Shown here piece by piece: positions 1 to 9,695 of a stretch of DNA of 64,000 nt (its first letter is position 1; the number at the start of each line of letters is the position of its first letter). The position numbers were made by a program, and so were the translations under genes. Location: the NCBI GenBank assembly GCA_963726065.1, contig CAVSAU010000010.1, forward strand, positions 186,001-250,000, given 5' to 3'. This DNA comes from Neomesorhizobium sp963726065. GTDB taxonomy: Bacteria; Pseudomonadota; Alphaproteobacteria; Rhizobiales; Rhizobiaceae. A model generated the notes under the pieces. It was not told the origin of the DNA. It saw nothing but the letters and a program-made list of their open reading frames with translations, and did no database searches.

Positions 1-2
1 GT

Positions 3-251
3 GACGGTGACCTGGAAGAGGGCTACAGGTCGGCGAGCTGGAGGGTGATGCTGAGCCAATCCGAATACAACGATGTGGTTGCCAGCATACGCAAGCTGCA
101 GGCCAGTTCACCCGTCTGGCATGCGGCACTCTATAATTGTAACGCTTTCGTGGCGGACATCGCGCGCTCCATGGGGTACAAAACGCCGCCGATCCAACTG
201 AGGCCGCAGCAGTTCGTGACCGAATTGCGACAGATGAATACGCATTCCTGA
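3..251 (+). CDS. C-terminal part of a conserved hypothetical protein (5' end outside window)
   Basis: The frame is open from the window edge and ends at a TGA at 249-251. An internal GTG-ATG near residue 15 is probably not the true start, because the upstream codons read on without a stop. The visible 82 residues include an N-C-N-x-F-V motif followed by MGYKTPPIQL and end in LRQMN. This resembles the tail of small rhizobial proteins of unknown function. No catalytic residues or membrane segment can be seen. Function is unknown, and the missing N-terminus could hold a signal peptide. Confidence 0.55.
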   Translation, partial: DGDLEEGYRSASWRVMLSQSEYNDVVASIRKLQASSPVWHAALYNCNAFVADIARSMGYKTPPIQLRPQQFVTELRQMNTHS

Positions 252-321
252 ATGGAGCCGAACAGGCTTTTCACCGGACAAAAAATACTGCAGACCGTTC
301 AAGTCTCAGGCAGCGTGGCGG

Positions 322-921
322 TTGGACGTGAATATAAGTTTCGATTCGGTTGGCGAGTTCGTCTGGGTCCTGGGGATCATCGCCTGGTACGTTATCCGAT
401 ACCCTTTTGAGCGGCGCGCAAAGCGCGTGCGGGTTGTCGGTACGCAACGGTCGCCATCCGACAGTATCGGTCTGGCTGCCGCAGTCCTTGGGATGGCCAT
501 CATCCCAGCCTTCTGCATCATAACGAATGTTCCCCGCGCCGCCGATTATCCCAGCAATATCTGGTCGGTCGGTACTGGAACGATACTCTACGTGGCTGCG
601 CTCTGGGTCTTTCGCCGCGCCCACAAGGAGCTTGGACGCAACTGGTCTATCAGCCTGGAAATCCGCGAGCGACACGAACTGATCCGCTCCGGTCCATACG
701 CGCTCGTTCGCCATCCCATGTACACCTCGTTTCTGTTGATGGCGCTTGGGCAGCTTTTCCTGCTTTCCAATTGGGTCGCGGGACTGGCGGGCCTGATCGG
801 GTTTACAATCCTCTTTTTTGGACGCGTCGACAAGGAAGAGCGTATGATGCTTGATAATTTCGGCCCGCAATATCGGGCTTACATGGAAACTACCAAGCGA
901 ATTATTCCTTATCTGTATTAG
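322..921 (+). CDS. Isoprenylcysteine carboxyl methyltransferase (ICMT) family membrane protein
   Basis: The product is about 199 residues with several hydrophobic segments (roughly residues 10-25, 48-70, 85-100 and 138-165). The C-terminal half carries the family signature: GPYALVRHPMYTS, then a long hydrophobic stretch and a terminal E-E-R region (DKEERMM, FGPQYRAYM). In this superfamily that part binds S-adenosylmethionine and acts at the inner membrane; bacterial members methylate lipid-like or unknown substrates. The start is TTG 322 or GTG 328; neither has a strong ribosome site. The next gene begins 10 bases after the stop, so the two are probably cotranscribed. The substrate cannot be predicted. 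Confidence 0.8.
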   Translation: MDVNISFDSVGEFVWVLGIIAWYVIRYPFERRAKRVRVVGTQRSPSDSIGLAAAVLGMAIIPAFCIITNVPRAADYPSNIWSVGTGTILYVAALWVFRRAHKELGRNWSISLEIRERHELIRSGPYALVRHPMYTSFLLMALGQLFLLSNWVAGLAGLIGFTILFFGRVDKEERMMLDNFGPQYRAYMETTKRIIPYLY

Positions 922-931
922 GGTTGCGAGG

Positions 932-1669
932 ATGCGCGGTCGAGCCATCAAGCTTTCGGCGTCTCGGCGTTTGGTTGGAGACCTGATGCACTTTTCACTG
1001 GGCGTGCCGCGCGTCACTGTCCAGCGCCGGATCGACGTGAGCAGTCTCGTCAGAGCGAGGACGGCAAACGGGAAAAAACGCTCCTGGACCGCGATCTTCC
1101 TCAAGGCATATGCGTTGCTGGCAAGGGAGACGCCGGAACTTCGGCGCACCTACGTCAAATTGCCGTGGCCACATCTGTACGAGTATCCCGTGAGCGTTGC
1201 ATCGGTTGCTCATGAACGGGACCTTGATGGCGAAAAGGCAGTGCTTCTAACCCGCATCAAATGCCCGGAACGCGATGCAATTCGTGAGCTCGAGGAATTC
1301 CTCCATCGAGCAAGAACGCTTCCGGTCCATGAGGTTAGAGATTTCAGGAGGGCCCTCAAATTTTCCCGTGCGCCGACTATTGTCAGGCGTTTGCTCATGT
1401 GGCTGGGGCTGAACATCGCGCGCCAAAAGGCCAACTATTTCGGCACCTTCCAACTTTCCGTCTATTCCGGGCTGGGGGCGGAATTGCTCAATCCGCTGAC
1501 ACCGCTTACCACTCTGCTCAACTACGGTCCGATCGAGGACGGTTTCGTGACCGTGCGCATCCACTATGATCACCGGGTAATGGATGGCGCCACCGTGGCC
1601 CGGGCGCTGGGGAAGTTCGACGAAATACTCAACGGCGTTATAGCCGAAGAACTGGCCGATTCCGGCTGA
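932..1669 (+). CDS. 2-oxoacid dehydrogenase acyltransferase-like (CAT-fold) protein
   Basis: The 245-residue product starts at ATG 932, ten bases after the preceding stop; reading upstream of it would run into the previous gene. It has no lipoyl or peripheral-subunit-binding domain and matches only the catalytic E2/chloramphenicol-acetyltransferase fold. Near the C-terminus is HYDHRVMDGATVARAL, which corresponds to the HxxxDG active-site motif of E2 acyltransferases; here it reads H-R-V-M-D-G. Stand-alone E2-like domains of this kind are common in actinobacteria and rhizobia and have no assigned substrate. Pairing with the ICMT-like membrane enzyme suggests joint action on a lipid or acyl substrate; that is inference. 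Confidence 0.7.
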   Translation: MRGRAIKLSASRRLVGDLMHFSLGVPRVTVQRRIDVSSLVRARTANGKKRSWTAIFLKAYALLARETPELRRTYVKLPWPHLYEYPVSVASVAHERDLDGEKAVLLTRIKCPERDAIRELEEFLHRARTLPVHEVRDFRRALKFSRAPTIVRRLLMWLGLNIARQKANYFGTFQLSVYSGLGAELLNPLTPLTTLLNYGPIEDGFVTVRIHYDHRVMDGATVARALGKFDEILNGVIAEELADSG

Positions 1670-1712
1670 AAACGCGTCCTGCCGGTGAATACTGGGGGGA
1701 TCCCGAGGTTCG

Positions 1713-2255
1713 TCAAACCCTGCTTTCCGAAGGAGCTGCCGGTCCTTGTTCCAGGATCAACACCTGCCAACCTTTTCGCTCATCCAGGATTGCATAGACG
1801 ACCGGCTCGTCCGTGTTGTTTTTCAGATAAAAAATGGAGAACCCATCGGCATTTCTGCAATGCCACCCAACTCCAAACGGCTTGGTTCGGCTTGAATAGC
1901 TCAGACCTTGAGCTGTCTCGAAGAGAGCTTCTATAACTTTTCGCCCATCCACACGCTGTGGGGCATCGAGCGCCGTCCGCGCAAGATCGCGCACCGCGCT
2001 TTCAGCAAACAGAACCTGCGGTGCTTGCGCAACAACATGAGGCTGCACAGGAATCTGGAAGCCGTCCAGGCTGGATATACGCTTGCTCGCTTCGTCAGAG
2101 GTGAAAGCGTTGCCAGTCAACGCCTCATCAATCCTGCGCTGGAGTTCCGCAGCAACGTCGGGCGGTATGACTGCAAGCTCGTCATTTTCTCCGTTCGACT
2201 GGCTTACTCCGGTCAGCACGGGAATCCCCAAACCCTGCTGGACGAAATCGAGCAT
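1713..2255 (-). CDS. Hypothetical protein, 180 aa
   Basis: The chosen start is the ATG at 2253-2255, which has a GAAGG-type site a few bases upstream; a longer in-frame start at 2297 has no such site. The middle (about residues 30-55) is a charged helix reading ELQRRIDEAL and is vaguely like an antitoxin helix. The C-terminal third (GVGWHCRNADGFSIFYLKNN) is rich in aromatics and looks like a compact beta domain. There is no signal peptide or membrane segment. It lies convergent to the acyltransferase-like gene. I do not recognise the family; coding is likely from the long uninterrupted frame but not certain. Confidence 0.4.
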   Translation of the reverse strand: MLDFVQQGLGIPVLTGVSQSNGENDELAVIPPDVAAELQRRIDEALTGNAFTSDEASKRISSLDGFQIPVQPHVVAQAPQVLFAESAVRDLARTALDAPQRVDGRKVIEALFETAQGLSYSSRTKPFGVGWHCRNADGFSIFYLKNNTDEPVVYAILDERKGWQVLILEQGPAAPSESRV

Positions 2256-2697
2256 GGACCTTCGTCTGTGCGGCATCTTCACGTTTCCAGTCGGCAACCG
2301 AAATTAAGATGACACGATTACATGTAAGCCTTGTTTCTGTCAGCATCCAAGCGACCGAGCCGTTCCTCGATTGGCTTGATGACGACGCTAGCCTGGGCAG
2401 CGTGCGTGGCTCGGCTGCGCGAAAGTCGACTACGTCAGTATCCCTCAGCGCTGTGCGCGAAATATGACGAACGGATCGAATTGCCGATGGGACGATCCAC
2501 GATACGTAGGGCTGCAGACGGCACGAGCAGGGGGCCATGAACGAGCGTTGTTCCAGAACAAACCATGACCACATTCTGATCAGTTGATCGCGTTTTCACC
2601 ATCTCCAGCAACAAACTGTGAGGCCGGATTGTTGGAACCCAATGGCTCTCCGTCCATTGGCAGATAGGGACGAAACCGTCTGATCAGGAGTTAGAAG
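2256..2697. other. Intergenic stretch without a convincing gene
   Basis: About 440 bases separate the minus-strand hypothetical gene from the small exported protein. Several overlapping short frames are open on both strands, the best being a 52-codon frame from ATG 2309 to TGA 2467, but none has a good ribosome site or a recognisable product. The last 60 bases presumably carry the promoter of the gene at 2698. Confidence 0.4.
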
Positions 2698-3033
2698 ATG
2701 AACCGGCTTCTATACCGCCTCATGGCCACCGCGCTGGCGTCATCATTCGTGGTAGCGCCTTCGCTGCCGCTGAATGCAGCCCCGGTCTTCGTTCCGAAGT
2801 CCGTTGAAGCAAGCGGCAATGTCGACATGGTCAAGCATCGGAAGTGGCATCGCGGGCACCGTCATTGGCGGGCAGAGCGCCGCCAGTGGCGAAACGAGCG
2901 TCACTGGAGAAGGCACGGGTGGCAGGAGCGACGATATTATGACGATTCCTACTACTATCGGCGCCATGACGTTCGACCCCATCGTTACTGGAGGCGAGAG
3001 CGCCCGGGTGTCACGCTCGAGTTTTTATTGTAA
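2698..3033 (+). CDS. Small exported His/Arg/Tyr-rich protein
   Basis: An AGGAG site lies about 8 bases before ATG 2698. The first 28 residues form a signal peptide (MNRLLYRLMATALASSFVV, then a cleavage region around LNAAP). The mature part is very basic, with repeated H-R-x-W patterns (KWHRGHRHWRAERRQWRN) and a YYDDSYYYRRH stretch. This composition is typical of small periplasmic or secreted rhizobial proteins, some related to the BA14K family. The biochemical role of these proteins is not established; metal or envelope binding through His and Arg is a guess. The gene stands alone and is followed by a hairpin at 3099-3131. Confidence 0.65.
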   Translation: MNRLLYRLMATALASSFVVAPSLPLNAAPVFVPKSVEASGNVDMVKHRKWHRGHRHWRAERRQWRNERHWRRHGWQERRYYDDSYYYRRHDVRPHRYWRRERPGVTLEFLL

Positions 3034-3098
3034 ACCCCTGCGCAGCGTACGAACTTGATAGGCCGGCAGCGGGATTTTCCTGCTTCAGCGCAAAAATA

Positions 3099-3131
3099 GC
3101 TCGACCCGAACGGGGCATGACCGGGCCGAGC
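3099..3131. terminator. Hairpin between convergent genes
   Basis: GCTCGACCCG at 3099-3108 pairs with CGGGCCGAGC at 3122-3131 with one G-U/mismatch position and a 13-base loop. No T-tract follows on either strand. It lies between the gene ending at 3033 and the minus-strand gene ending at 3267, so it could act for both. Confidence 0.35.
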
Positions 3132-3266
3132 CGAGTTGGGCTTACGCGATGCGCATTAGCAGTCTCGCACCTGTTCGTCTTTTAAAAATGACATGCGGCG
3201 AGCGCGTTGCGTTATCGTCCGTCAGGCTCACGGCGAAGGGGCGGTTCTGGCAGTCTCGTCGCAGTT

Positions 3267-3707
3267 CTAGTTCGTCGCATCCAGGCTTGCGTGTCCAGGG
3301 TTTCTCTCTCCTAAGTTGCCCACGAGCGCGCTCAGATGGAGCGCGACAAACGTCCAGTGGAGGCCCGTCGTCACGATCCCCATCGGCAACGTGTTCGAGA
3401 TGATGAAGAACGGCCAGAAAGCGAGGTTGGCGCTGCCAAGCAGCAGATGAACGCCAAAACCCGTCAGGTGCCATGCCTTCCTGGGTTCGGCCCACCACAG
3501 GTGGAGCCCGATGATGAAAGCAAGGCCGTGCGCTTCGATAAGTCCGATGCCGGCGCCCGGAGCGTCGTTGAGGATCGCCACCTCGACGCCGCGAGCAAAG
3601 AAGCTGCCGGCTATATCCATGGCGAAGCCGGCTGTTGAGGCAGCCAATAGGAAGAGTGCGTTTATCCGCAACAGCTTGCGGCGTCCGTCAATCGTCATGC
3701 CTGTCAC
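3267..3707 (-). CDS. Small integral membrane protein, unknown function
   Basis: The product is 146 residues with about four hydrophobic segments (approximately 14-35, 55-70, 85-105 and 108-128). Conserved-looking features are H-L-W-W-A-E-P in the loop after segment two and LHWTFVALHLSALVG near the end. The start is ATG 3707, with an alternative at 3698. It is transcribed away from the TetR gene at 3923, and the two share a 215-base intergenic region with repeated operator-like sequences, so TetR control is likely. Tandem His and Trp residues in the membrane part could bind a cofactor, but no family was recognised. Confidence 0.6.
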   Translation of the reverse strand: MTGMTIDGRRKLLRINALFLLAASTAGFAMDIAGSFFARGVEVAILNDAPGAGIGLIEAHGLAFIIGLHLWWAEPRKAWHLTGFGVHLLLGSANLAFWPFFIISNTLPMGIVTTGLHWTFVALHLSALVGNLGERNPGHASLDATN

Positions 3708-3808
3708 TCCTGTTGGACAACTAGATGCTCATGGTTTCGGATAATTTCGCGTAGCGATGGACGACCGTCTCCCACGATCCGGTCGAGTTGACGCTTCGTC
3801 GAAGTATA

Positions 3809-3860
3809 TAGAAAGAAACTAATTCCTTTCCTTTATTTAGAAAGAAACATTTTTCTTTTC
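3809..3860. promoter_or_regulatory. Repeated imperfect palindromes, probable TetR operator
   Basis: TAGAAAGAAAC occurs twice, at 3809-3819 and 3838-3848, 29 bases apart (about three helical turns). Each copy is followed by a pyrimidine-rich inverted half (GAAAGAAACT/AATTCCTTTC at 3811-3830 pairs at 8 of 10 positions). The stretch lies between the divergent membrane-protein gene and the TetR gene. Two spaced palindromes in such a region are typical of a TetR-family operator controlling both directions. Confidence 0.5.
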
Positions 3861-3922
3861 TTGTCAAGCTGGTTTTGTCGAGCTAGGGATGAATTCGTGA
3901 ACGAAACGTTCAGGAGGCTCGC

Positions 3923-4588
3923 ATGGATCAAAAGACTTCCGTCAAGCCGCGGCGCGGTGGGTCGGGGCGGTTGCCGGCGGACGAGGCGGCGAGACTGCCT
4001 GACCGCCTGCTTGACGCGGCGATTGCCGTCTTTCTGGATCAGGGCTATGCACAGACGACGATGGATCGCATCGTGCGGGCCGCGGGCGCCTCAACCAAGA
4101 CCGTTTACGGCCGTTATCGCAACAAGAACGAGATCATCATGGCTGCGGTCCGGCGATTGATGGACCGTTCCATGCCCTCTGTCCTCAGCGAACTCGAAAC
4201 CACGTCGGGAGATGACGATCCGCGGGCCACCCTGACCCTCATCGGTGAACGGCTTGCCCTACTGGCTACGGAGCAGGAGGCGCTTGGCCTCTATCGTCTC
4301 GTGGTTGCCGAGAGCCCGCGCTTTCCCAATCTCGCCGAGTTATATGGCGAGGGCTCCGGCCGGGTCGTTGCCATGCTCGGCTTGCTGATGAAACGCTGGC
4401 AGCGGGTAGAGAAGCTGACATTTGACGGAAAGCCAGAGCAAGTCGCGCAGGCCTTCCTGGATCTGGTCATTGCGACGCCTCGCAATCGGGCCGTTATCGG
4501 GACCCGTCTCAGCCGGGCCGCATTGAAAAGCCATATCGGGATCGCGGTCGATCTCTTTCTGCGCGGATACGGCCCTGAGGGCCGCTAA
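3923..4588 (+). CDS. TetR/AcrR family transcriptional regulator
   Basis: The product is 221 residues. After a basic N-terminal tail the TetR helix-turn-helix lies at about residues 27-75 (DAAIAVFLDQGYAQTTMDRI, then ASTKTVYGRYRNKNEI). The C-terminal ligand domain resembles the AefR/TetR_C group (FPNLAELYGEGSGRVVAML). An AGGAGG-like site (CAGGAGGC) precedes ATG 3923. It is divergent from the membrane-protein gene, with paired operator-like palindromes between them. By family rule it is expected to repress that gene and itself until a small hydrophobic ligand binds. The ligand is unknown. Confidence 0.85.
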   Translation: MDQKTSVKPRRGGSGRLPADEAARLPDRLLDAAIAVFLDQGYAQTTMDRIVRAAGASTKTVYGRYRNKNEIIMAAVRRLMDRSMPSVLSELETTSGDDDPRATLTLIGERLALLATEQEALGLYRLVVAESPRFPNLAELYGEGSGRVVAMLGLLMKRWQRVEKLTFDGKPEQVAQAFLDLVIATPRNRAVIGTRLSRAALKSHIGIAVDLFLRGYGPEGR

Positions 4589-4770
4589 CTTTATCCGGCC
4601 ACCGAGGACGCGCACTGCACAATCCACCAAGCTGCCAAGTTGCCGTTGGCGGATTTCGCCTAACCAGCGTGCAATTCGCGGAGTCGTCGGCTCACATTGC
4701 CGTCAAGCGCCGGATTGGCTCCCCAACCAAGCAAATTATTGATACCGTTCATTCGCAGGCTTGGCGTGGC

Positions 4771-5499
4771 TCAATCCCCAGTCTCTTTTCGGGCGTCGTC
4801 GCCGCTGGAACCGCGGCGCCAATAGGCGACAACGAGATGTTCGTCACGAGACAGATCGCGCTCGCGCCTGAGATAGGTTCGGATCGCACGAAAACTCCGG
4901 TACTCGCAAGCTGCCCAGGCGAAGACGCGAACCCGCTTGTCCGGCCAGTCGATGGCGCGCACGGCGTTTTCCAGCAACCGTGAGGTTCCGGGCTCCGCCG
5001 CGCCACGATGCAGCCATTCGACGTCGAGCGTTGCGCTGGAAAGCAGTGGCTGCTCGTCGCGCGCGTCGACGACCTCGATGCGCACCGTCGCCTGCTTTCC
5101 TGCCGGCAGTTCCTCAAGAATGCGGGCGATAGCGGGCAACGCCGTTTCGTCCCCGGCCAGCAGATACCAGTCGGCGTCGCCGATAGAGCCGCCCCCAGGC
5201 CCCGTCATCCCGACATAGTCGCCCGGCCGAGCGCAGCTGGCGAAGCTGGCACCCGGCATGTCGTGCCGCTCCACCTTGCGTCTGTCCGGTTGATCAAAGA
5301 TGAACGAACCTTTGGCGCCAAGTTCCAGCGCAACGAACGGGCGTGGATCGGGTGATACATAGTCTCCACCAGCATCGTGCGCACAATCAACATCCCAGAC
5401 ATCGGCAACGACCCCCTTCCACAGCCGCCATTTCAGGCCGCCGACCACCGAGAAGCCCTGCGTGACACTGCGCATTTTCGGGCTGAAGCTCATTCCCAT
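4771..5499 (-). pseudogene. Chimeric gene: AraC-type N-terminal part joined to C-terminal siderophore-interacting protein
   Basis: The frame is 242 codons. Residues from about 82 to the end match the NAD(P)H-binding half of siderophore-interacting (ferric reductase) proteins: HDMPGASFASCARPGDYVG, GPGGGSIGDADWYLLAGDET, ALPAIARILEELPAG and a C-terminal HLVVAYWRRG. The flavin-binding half with its R-x-Y-T/S motif is absent. In its place, residues 1-75 (LKWRLWKGVVADVWDVDC, then YVSPDPRPFVALEL) resemble the N-terminal sensor domain of rhizobial AraC-type regulators. The simplest reading is a deletion that joined two neighbouring iron genes in frame. It is unlikely to work as a reductase. The family matches are from memory. 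Confidence 0.6.
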
Positions 5500-6043
5500 G
5501 CCCGGAATATCGTGACTGTCGGCACCAGTAGTCCTTTGCCAAAGTATTGATCAGTTAATTATGATTATAACAATCAACTTATAGGCCGCAACACGAGGGT
5601 TCGACCCGCGCTATGGGCGATCTCGTCGATGTTCTGGCTTGGCGAAATCCCTGAGACAGATCTGAAAGCACCGCATTGGGGCCACGCTGCAAAGGGGATA
5701 ATGAATAAGTCGTAGTAAATTGCAATTTATCGGGATTTATGCCTAGATCGCGAAGAAGAAAAGCTTTTCCCAAGATAAGACTGGCGCTCCCAATTAAGCT
5801 GATCACGCGCAAGTTGCACGGTTGGAAAAGCTCCTTCCAAGGAAGGCCGGCTCGCGACAGGGAGGATCCATGGGCTTGGCCGCGCTTGCTCGGATGGGTT
5901 CGCCAGCGGCCGGGGACGATTTCAACGGGCGCCAGGATGGGCCTTGGCAAGAAGCACTTTGCGCGGTGACGGCGTAGGCATTGCCGCAAAGCGACGGGCA
6001 CAAGTCATAAACAACAGTCGGATATAAAAAGGAGGAGACGTAC
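5500..6043. other. Intergenic region upstream of the CUT2 sugar operon
   Basis: The 5540-5580 part is strongly AT-rich (TTAATTATGATTATAACAAT) and should hold the promoter of the minus-strand chimeric gene. The rest, 5580-6040, has only unconvincing open frames on both strands. It ends in AGGAGG at 6031-6036, a good ribosome site for ATG 6044. I see no further gene. Confidence 0.4.
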
Positions 6044-7000
6044 ATGAACTACAAAATACTGTTCGCAGCGGCCGCAGCCTCTGTTCTTCTGCTTGGCGGT
6101 TCCACCCTCGCGCAGGAAAAGAAACAGCTTGCCTTCGTCGTCAACGCTTCGTCGGATTTCTGGAAGCTCGCCGAGGCTGGCGTCAAGAAGGCACAGGCCG
6201 AATTGGGCGATGGCTACGAACTTGCAGTTCCGTTATCCGGCGCAGGGCACCGCGGCGCTGCAGAACGCGCTGATGGACGATCTGGTGGCCGCCGGCACCG
6301 ACGCGATCATGATCTCGTCGGCCGATCCAAAGAACTCGATCGACGCATTCAACAAGGTGGCGGCGCAGGTGCCGCTTTTCACCACCGACTCCGACGCGCC
6401 GCAGTCCAAGCGCATCGCCTATCTCGGCTCGTCCAACACGCTGCCGGCGTCCAGGCCGGCGAGGAGATGGTCAAGGCGATGGCCGGCAAGGAAGGCAAGT
6501 GCATGGGCTTCGTCGGCTTCCTCGGCGCCGACAACGCCGTCGAGCGCATTACCGGCTTCAAGCAGGCGATCGAGGGCAAGGGCATCGAACTCGTCGACGT
6601 GCGCGGCGACGACGTGGACTTCACCAACGCCCGCACCAATGTCGACGACGTGCTGGTGGCCAACCCGGAGATCAACTGCATGGTCGGGTTCTATTCCTAC
6701 AACCCGCCCAAGATTTACGAGGCGCTGCAGGCAGCCGGCAAGCTCGGCCAGATCACCGTCGTCGCCTTCGACGAAGATCCGGTGACGCTCGGCGCGGTCA
6801 AGGAAGGCAACTTCGCATCGACCGTCGTGCAGCAGCCGTTCGAGTGGGGCTACCAGGGCATGAAGCTGATGGCAGCCTACCTCGGTGGCGACAAGTCCAT
6901 GGTGCCGGCCGACGGTCTGATCATCGTGCCGACCGCCGTCATCAACAAGGAGAATGTCGACGCGTTCTCGGCCGACCTCAAGGCCAAGATCGGCGGCTAG
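6044..7000 (+). CDS. Sugar ABC transporter substrate-binding protein (CUT2/RbsB type), two compensating frameshifts
   Basis: A strong AGGAGG lies before ATG 6044. The product starts with a signal peptide (cleavage after STLAQ) and has the periplasmic-binding-protein I fold typical of ribose/xylose-type carriers. The stretch between about 6222 and 6445 is read in the wrong frame. The correct frame there gives ALQNALMDDLVAAGTDAIMI and VPLFTTDSDAPQ, normal for the family, and the frame returns before GEEMVKAMAGKEGKCMG. One base appears extra (GAACTTGCAG) and one is missing. The C-terminal part, GFYSYNPPKIYEALQAAGKL, is intact. The gene heads an operon with the ATPase and permease. The substrate cannot be told. 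Confidence 0.8.
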   Translation: MNYKILFAAAAASVLLLGGSTLAQEKKQLAFVVNASSDFWKLAEAGVKKAQAELGDGYELAVPLSGAGHRGAAERADGRSGGRRHRRDHDLVGRSKELDRRIQQGGGAGAAFHHRLRRAAVQAHRLSRLVQHAAGVQAGEEMVKAMAGKEGKCMGFVGFLGADNAVERITGFKQAIEGKGIELVDVRGDDVDFTNARTNVDDVLVANPEINCMVGFYSYNPPKIYEALQAAGKLGQITVVAFDEDPVTLGAVKEGNFASTVVQQPFEWGYQGMKLMAAYLGGDKSMVPADGLIIVPTAVINKENVDAFSADLKAKIGG

Positions 7001-7022
7001 AGCCTCCAGGCGAGCTCCGACG

Positions 7023-7047
7023 GCGCGGCATACCTGTCTTGCCGCGC
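7023..7047 (+). promoter_or_regulatory. GC-rich hairpin between binding-protein and ATPase genes
   Basis: GCGCGGCA (7023-7030) and TGCCGCGC (7040-7047) form a perfect 8-bp stem with a 9-base loop. No T-tract follows. Hairpins in this position usually stabilise the binding-protein transcript or partly stop transcription, giving more binding protein than transporter. The other two sugar operons in the window have comparable hairpins. Confidence 0.5.
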
Positions 7048-7100
7048 TTCAGCCGTACTCGTGCGCTCGCGGACCTGACCAGGACCTGAGCCCGCATCGC

Positions 7101-8660
<1,560 letters not shown>

Positions 8661-8664
<4 letters not shown>

Positions 8665-9652
8665 ACAAGAAAGACCTCGGGCTTCTGGTGCTCATCCTCG
8701 TGGTCGGCCTTTTCGTCTATCTGCGCAATCCGCTGTTCCTGTCGGCCAACAACCTCGCCAATACCGCCAATCTCGATCGGCCTGTTCGGCCTGTTCTCCA
8801 TCGCCCAGGGTTTTGTCATCATCACCGGCGGCATCGAGCTCTCCGTCGGCTCGATGATCGCGCTGCTCGGCGTGCTGTTCGTCGATATGGTCGGACGCCT
8901 GGGCGTCCCCTGGCCGATCGCCGCGGCCATCGTCATGCTGCTCGGCATCATGCATGGGGCTCGCCCACGGCCTGCTGATCACCAAGCTGCGCATGCAGCC
9001 CTTCGTGGTGACGCTGTGCGGCCTGCTGATCTATCGCGGCGTGGCGCGCGGCTATACCGCGGACGCCACCGCGGGCTTCCCCTTCGGCAGCACCTATCCG
9101 GGCCTCGATTTCTTCGTCGCCCGCCCGTTCGGCATTCCGACTTCGGTCTTCGTGCTTTTGGTGGTCGCGGTCATCGCCTGGGTCGTGCTGCACCGATCGG
9201 TCTTCGGCCGCTACCTCTATGCGGTCGGCAAGAACGAGGAGGCGGCGAGATTCTCGGGCATCCGCACCGATCTTGTGGTCATCGCCGCCTATGTGATCTG
9301 CGCCGCCCTGACGGCGATCGCCGCGATCTTCTTTGCCATGTACACGCGATCGGTGCAGCCTTCCGGCCACGCCAATTTCTATGAGCTTTACGCAATCGCA
9401 GCGGCGGTGCTCGGCGGCTTTTCGCTGCGCGGCGGCGAGGGCTCGATCGTCGGCGTCATCCTCGGAACGATCCTGCTGCAGATCCTGCAGAACCTGGTCA
9501 ATCTGCTTGGCATTCCCTCATCGCTCAACTTCGCGGTGATGGGCACGGTCATCCTCGTCGGCGTGCTGGTCGACCAGCAATGGGGCCAGTTCCGCGAACG
9601 CCGGCGCATTCGCGAAGCAGCGCGGGTGGCAGTCAAGCTGAACCCGAACTGA
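8661..9652 (+). pseudogene. Sugar ABC transporter permease (CUT2 family), frameshifted
   Basis: The probable start is GTG 8661, preceded by GGGAG and overlapping the likely end of the ATPase gene. The N-terminus (KKDLGLLVLILVVGLFVYLR) is a membrane segment. A further family block is IITGGIELSVGSMIALLGVL, and the C-terminal block is GGFSLRGGEGSIVGVILGTI. Two indels are needed, near 8775 (CTCGATCGG where CTGATCGG fits) and near 8952 (ATCATGCATGGGG). From 8954 on the frame is intact to the stop at 9652. Only one permease is encoded, so it would act as a homodimer. It is convergent with the gene ending at 9696. Confidence 0.7.
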
Positions 9653-9695
9653 TCGGCAGCAGAGTGCTTGCCAGGCCTCGTCGTCCGGACAGTCG

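Noticed and set aside
2309..2467. A 52-codon frame in the 2256-2697 gap
   Set aside because: It has no ribosome site and no recognisable sequence, and it is too short to support alone.
5579..6001. Open frames of 60-140 codons before the first sugar operon
   Set aside because: Composition is not protein-like, there are no start signals, and overlapping frames exist on both strands.
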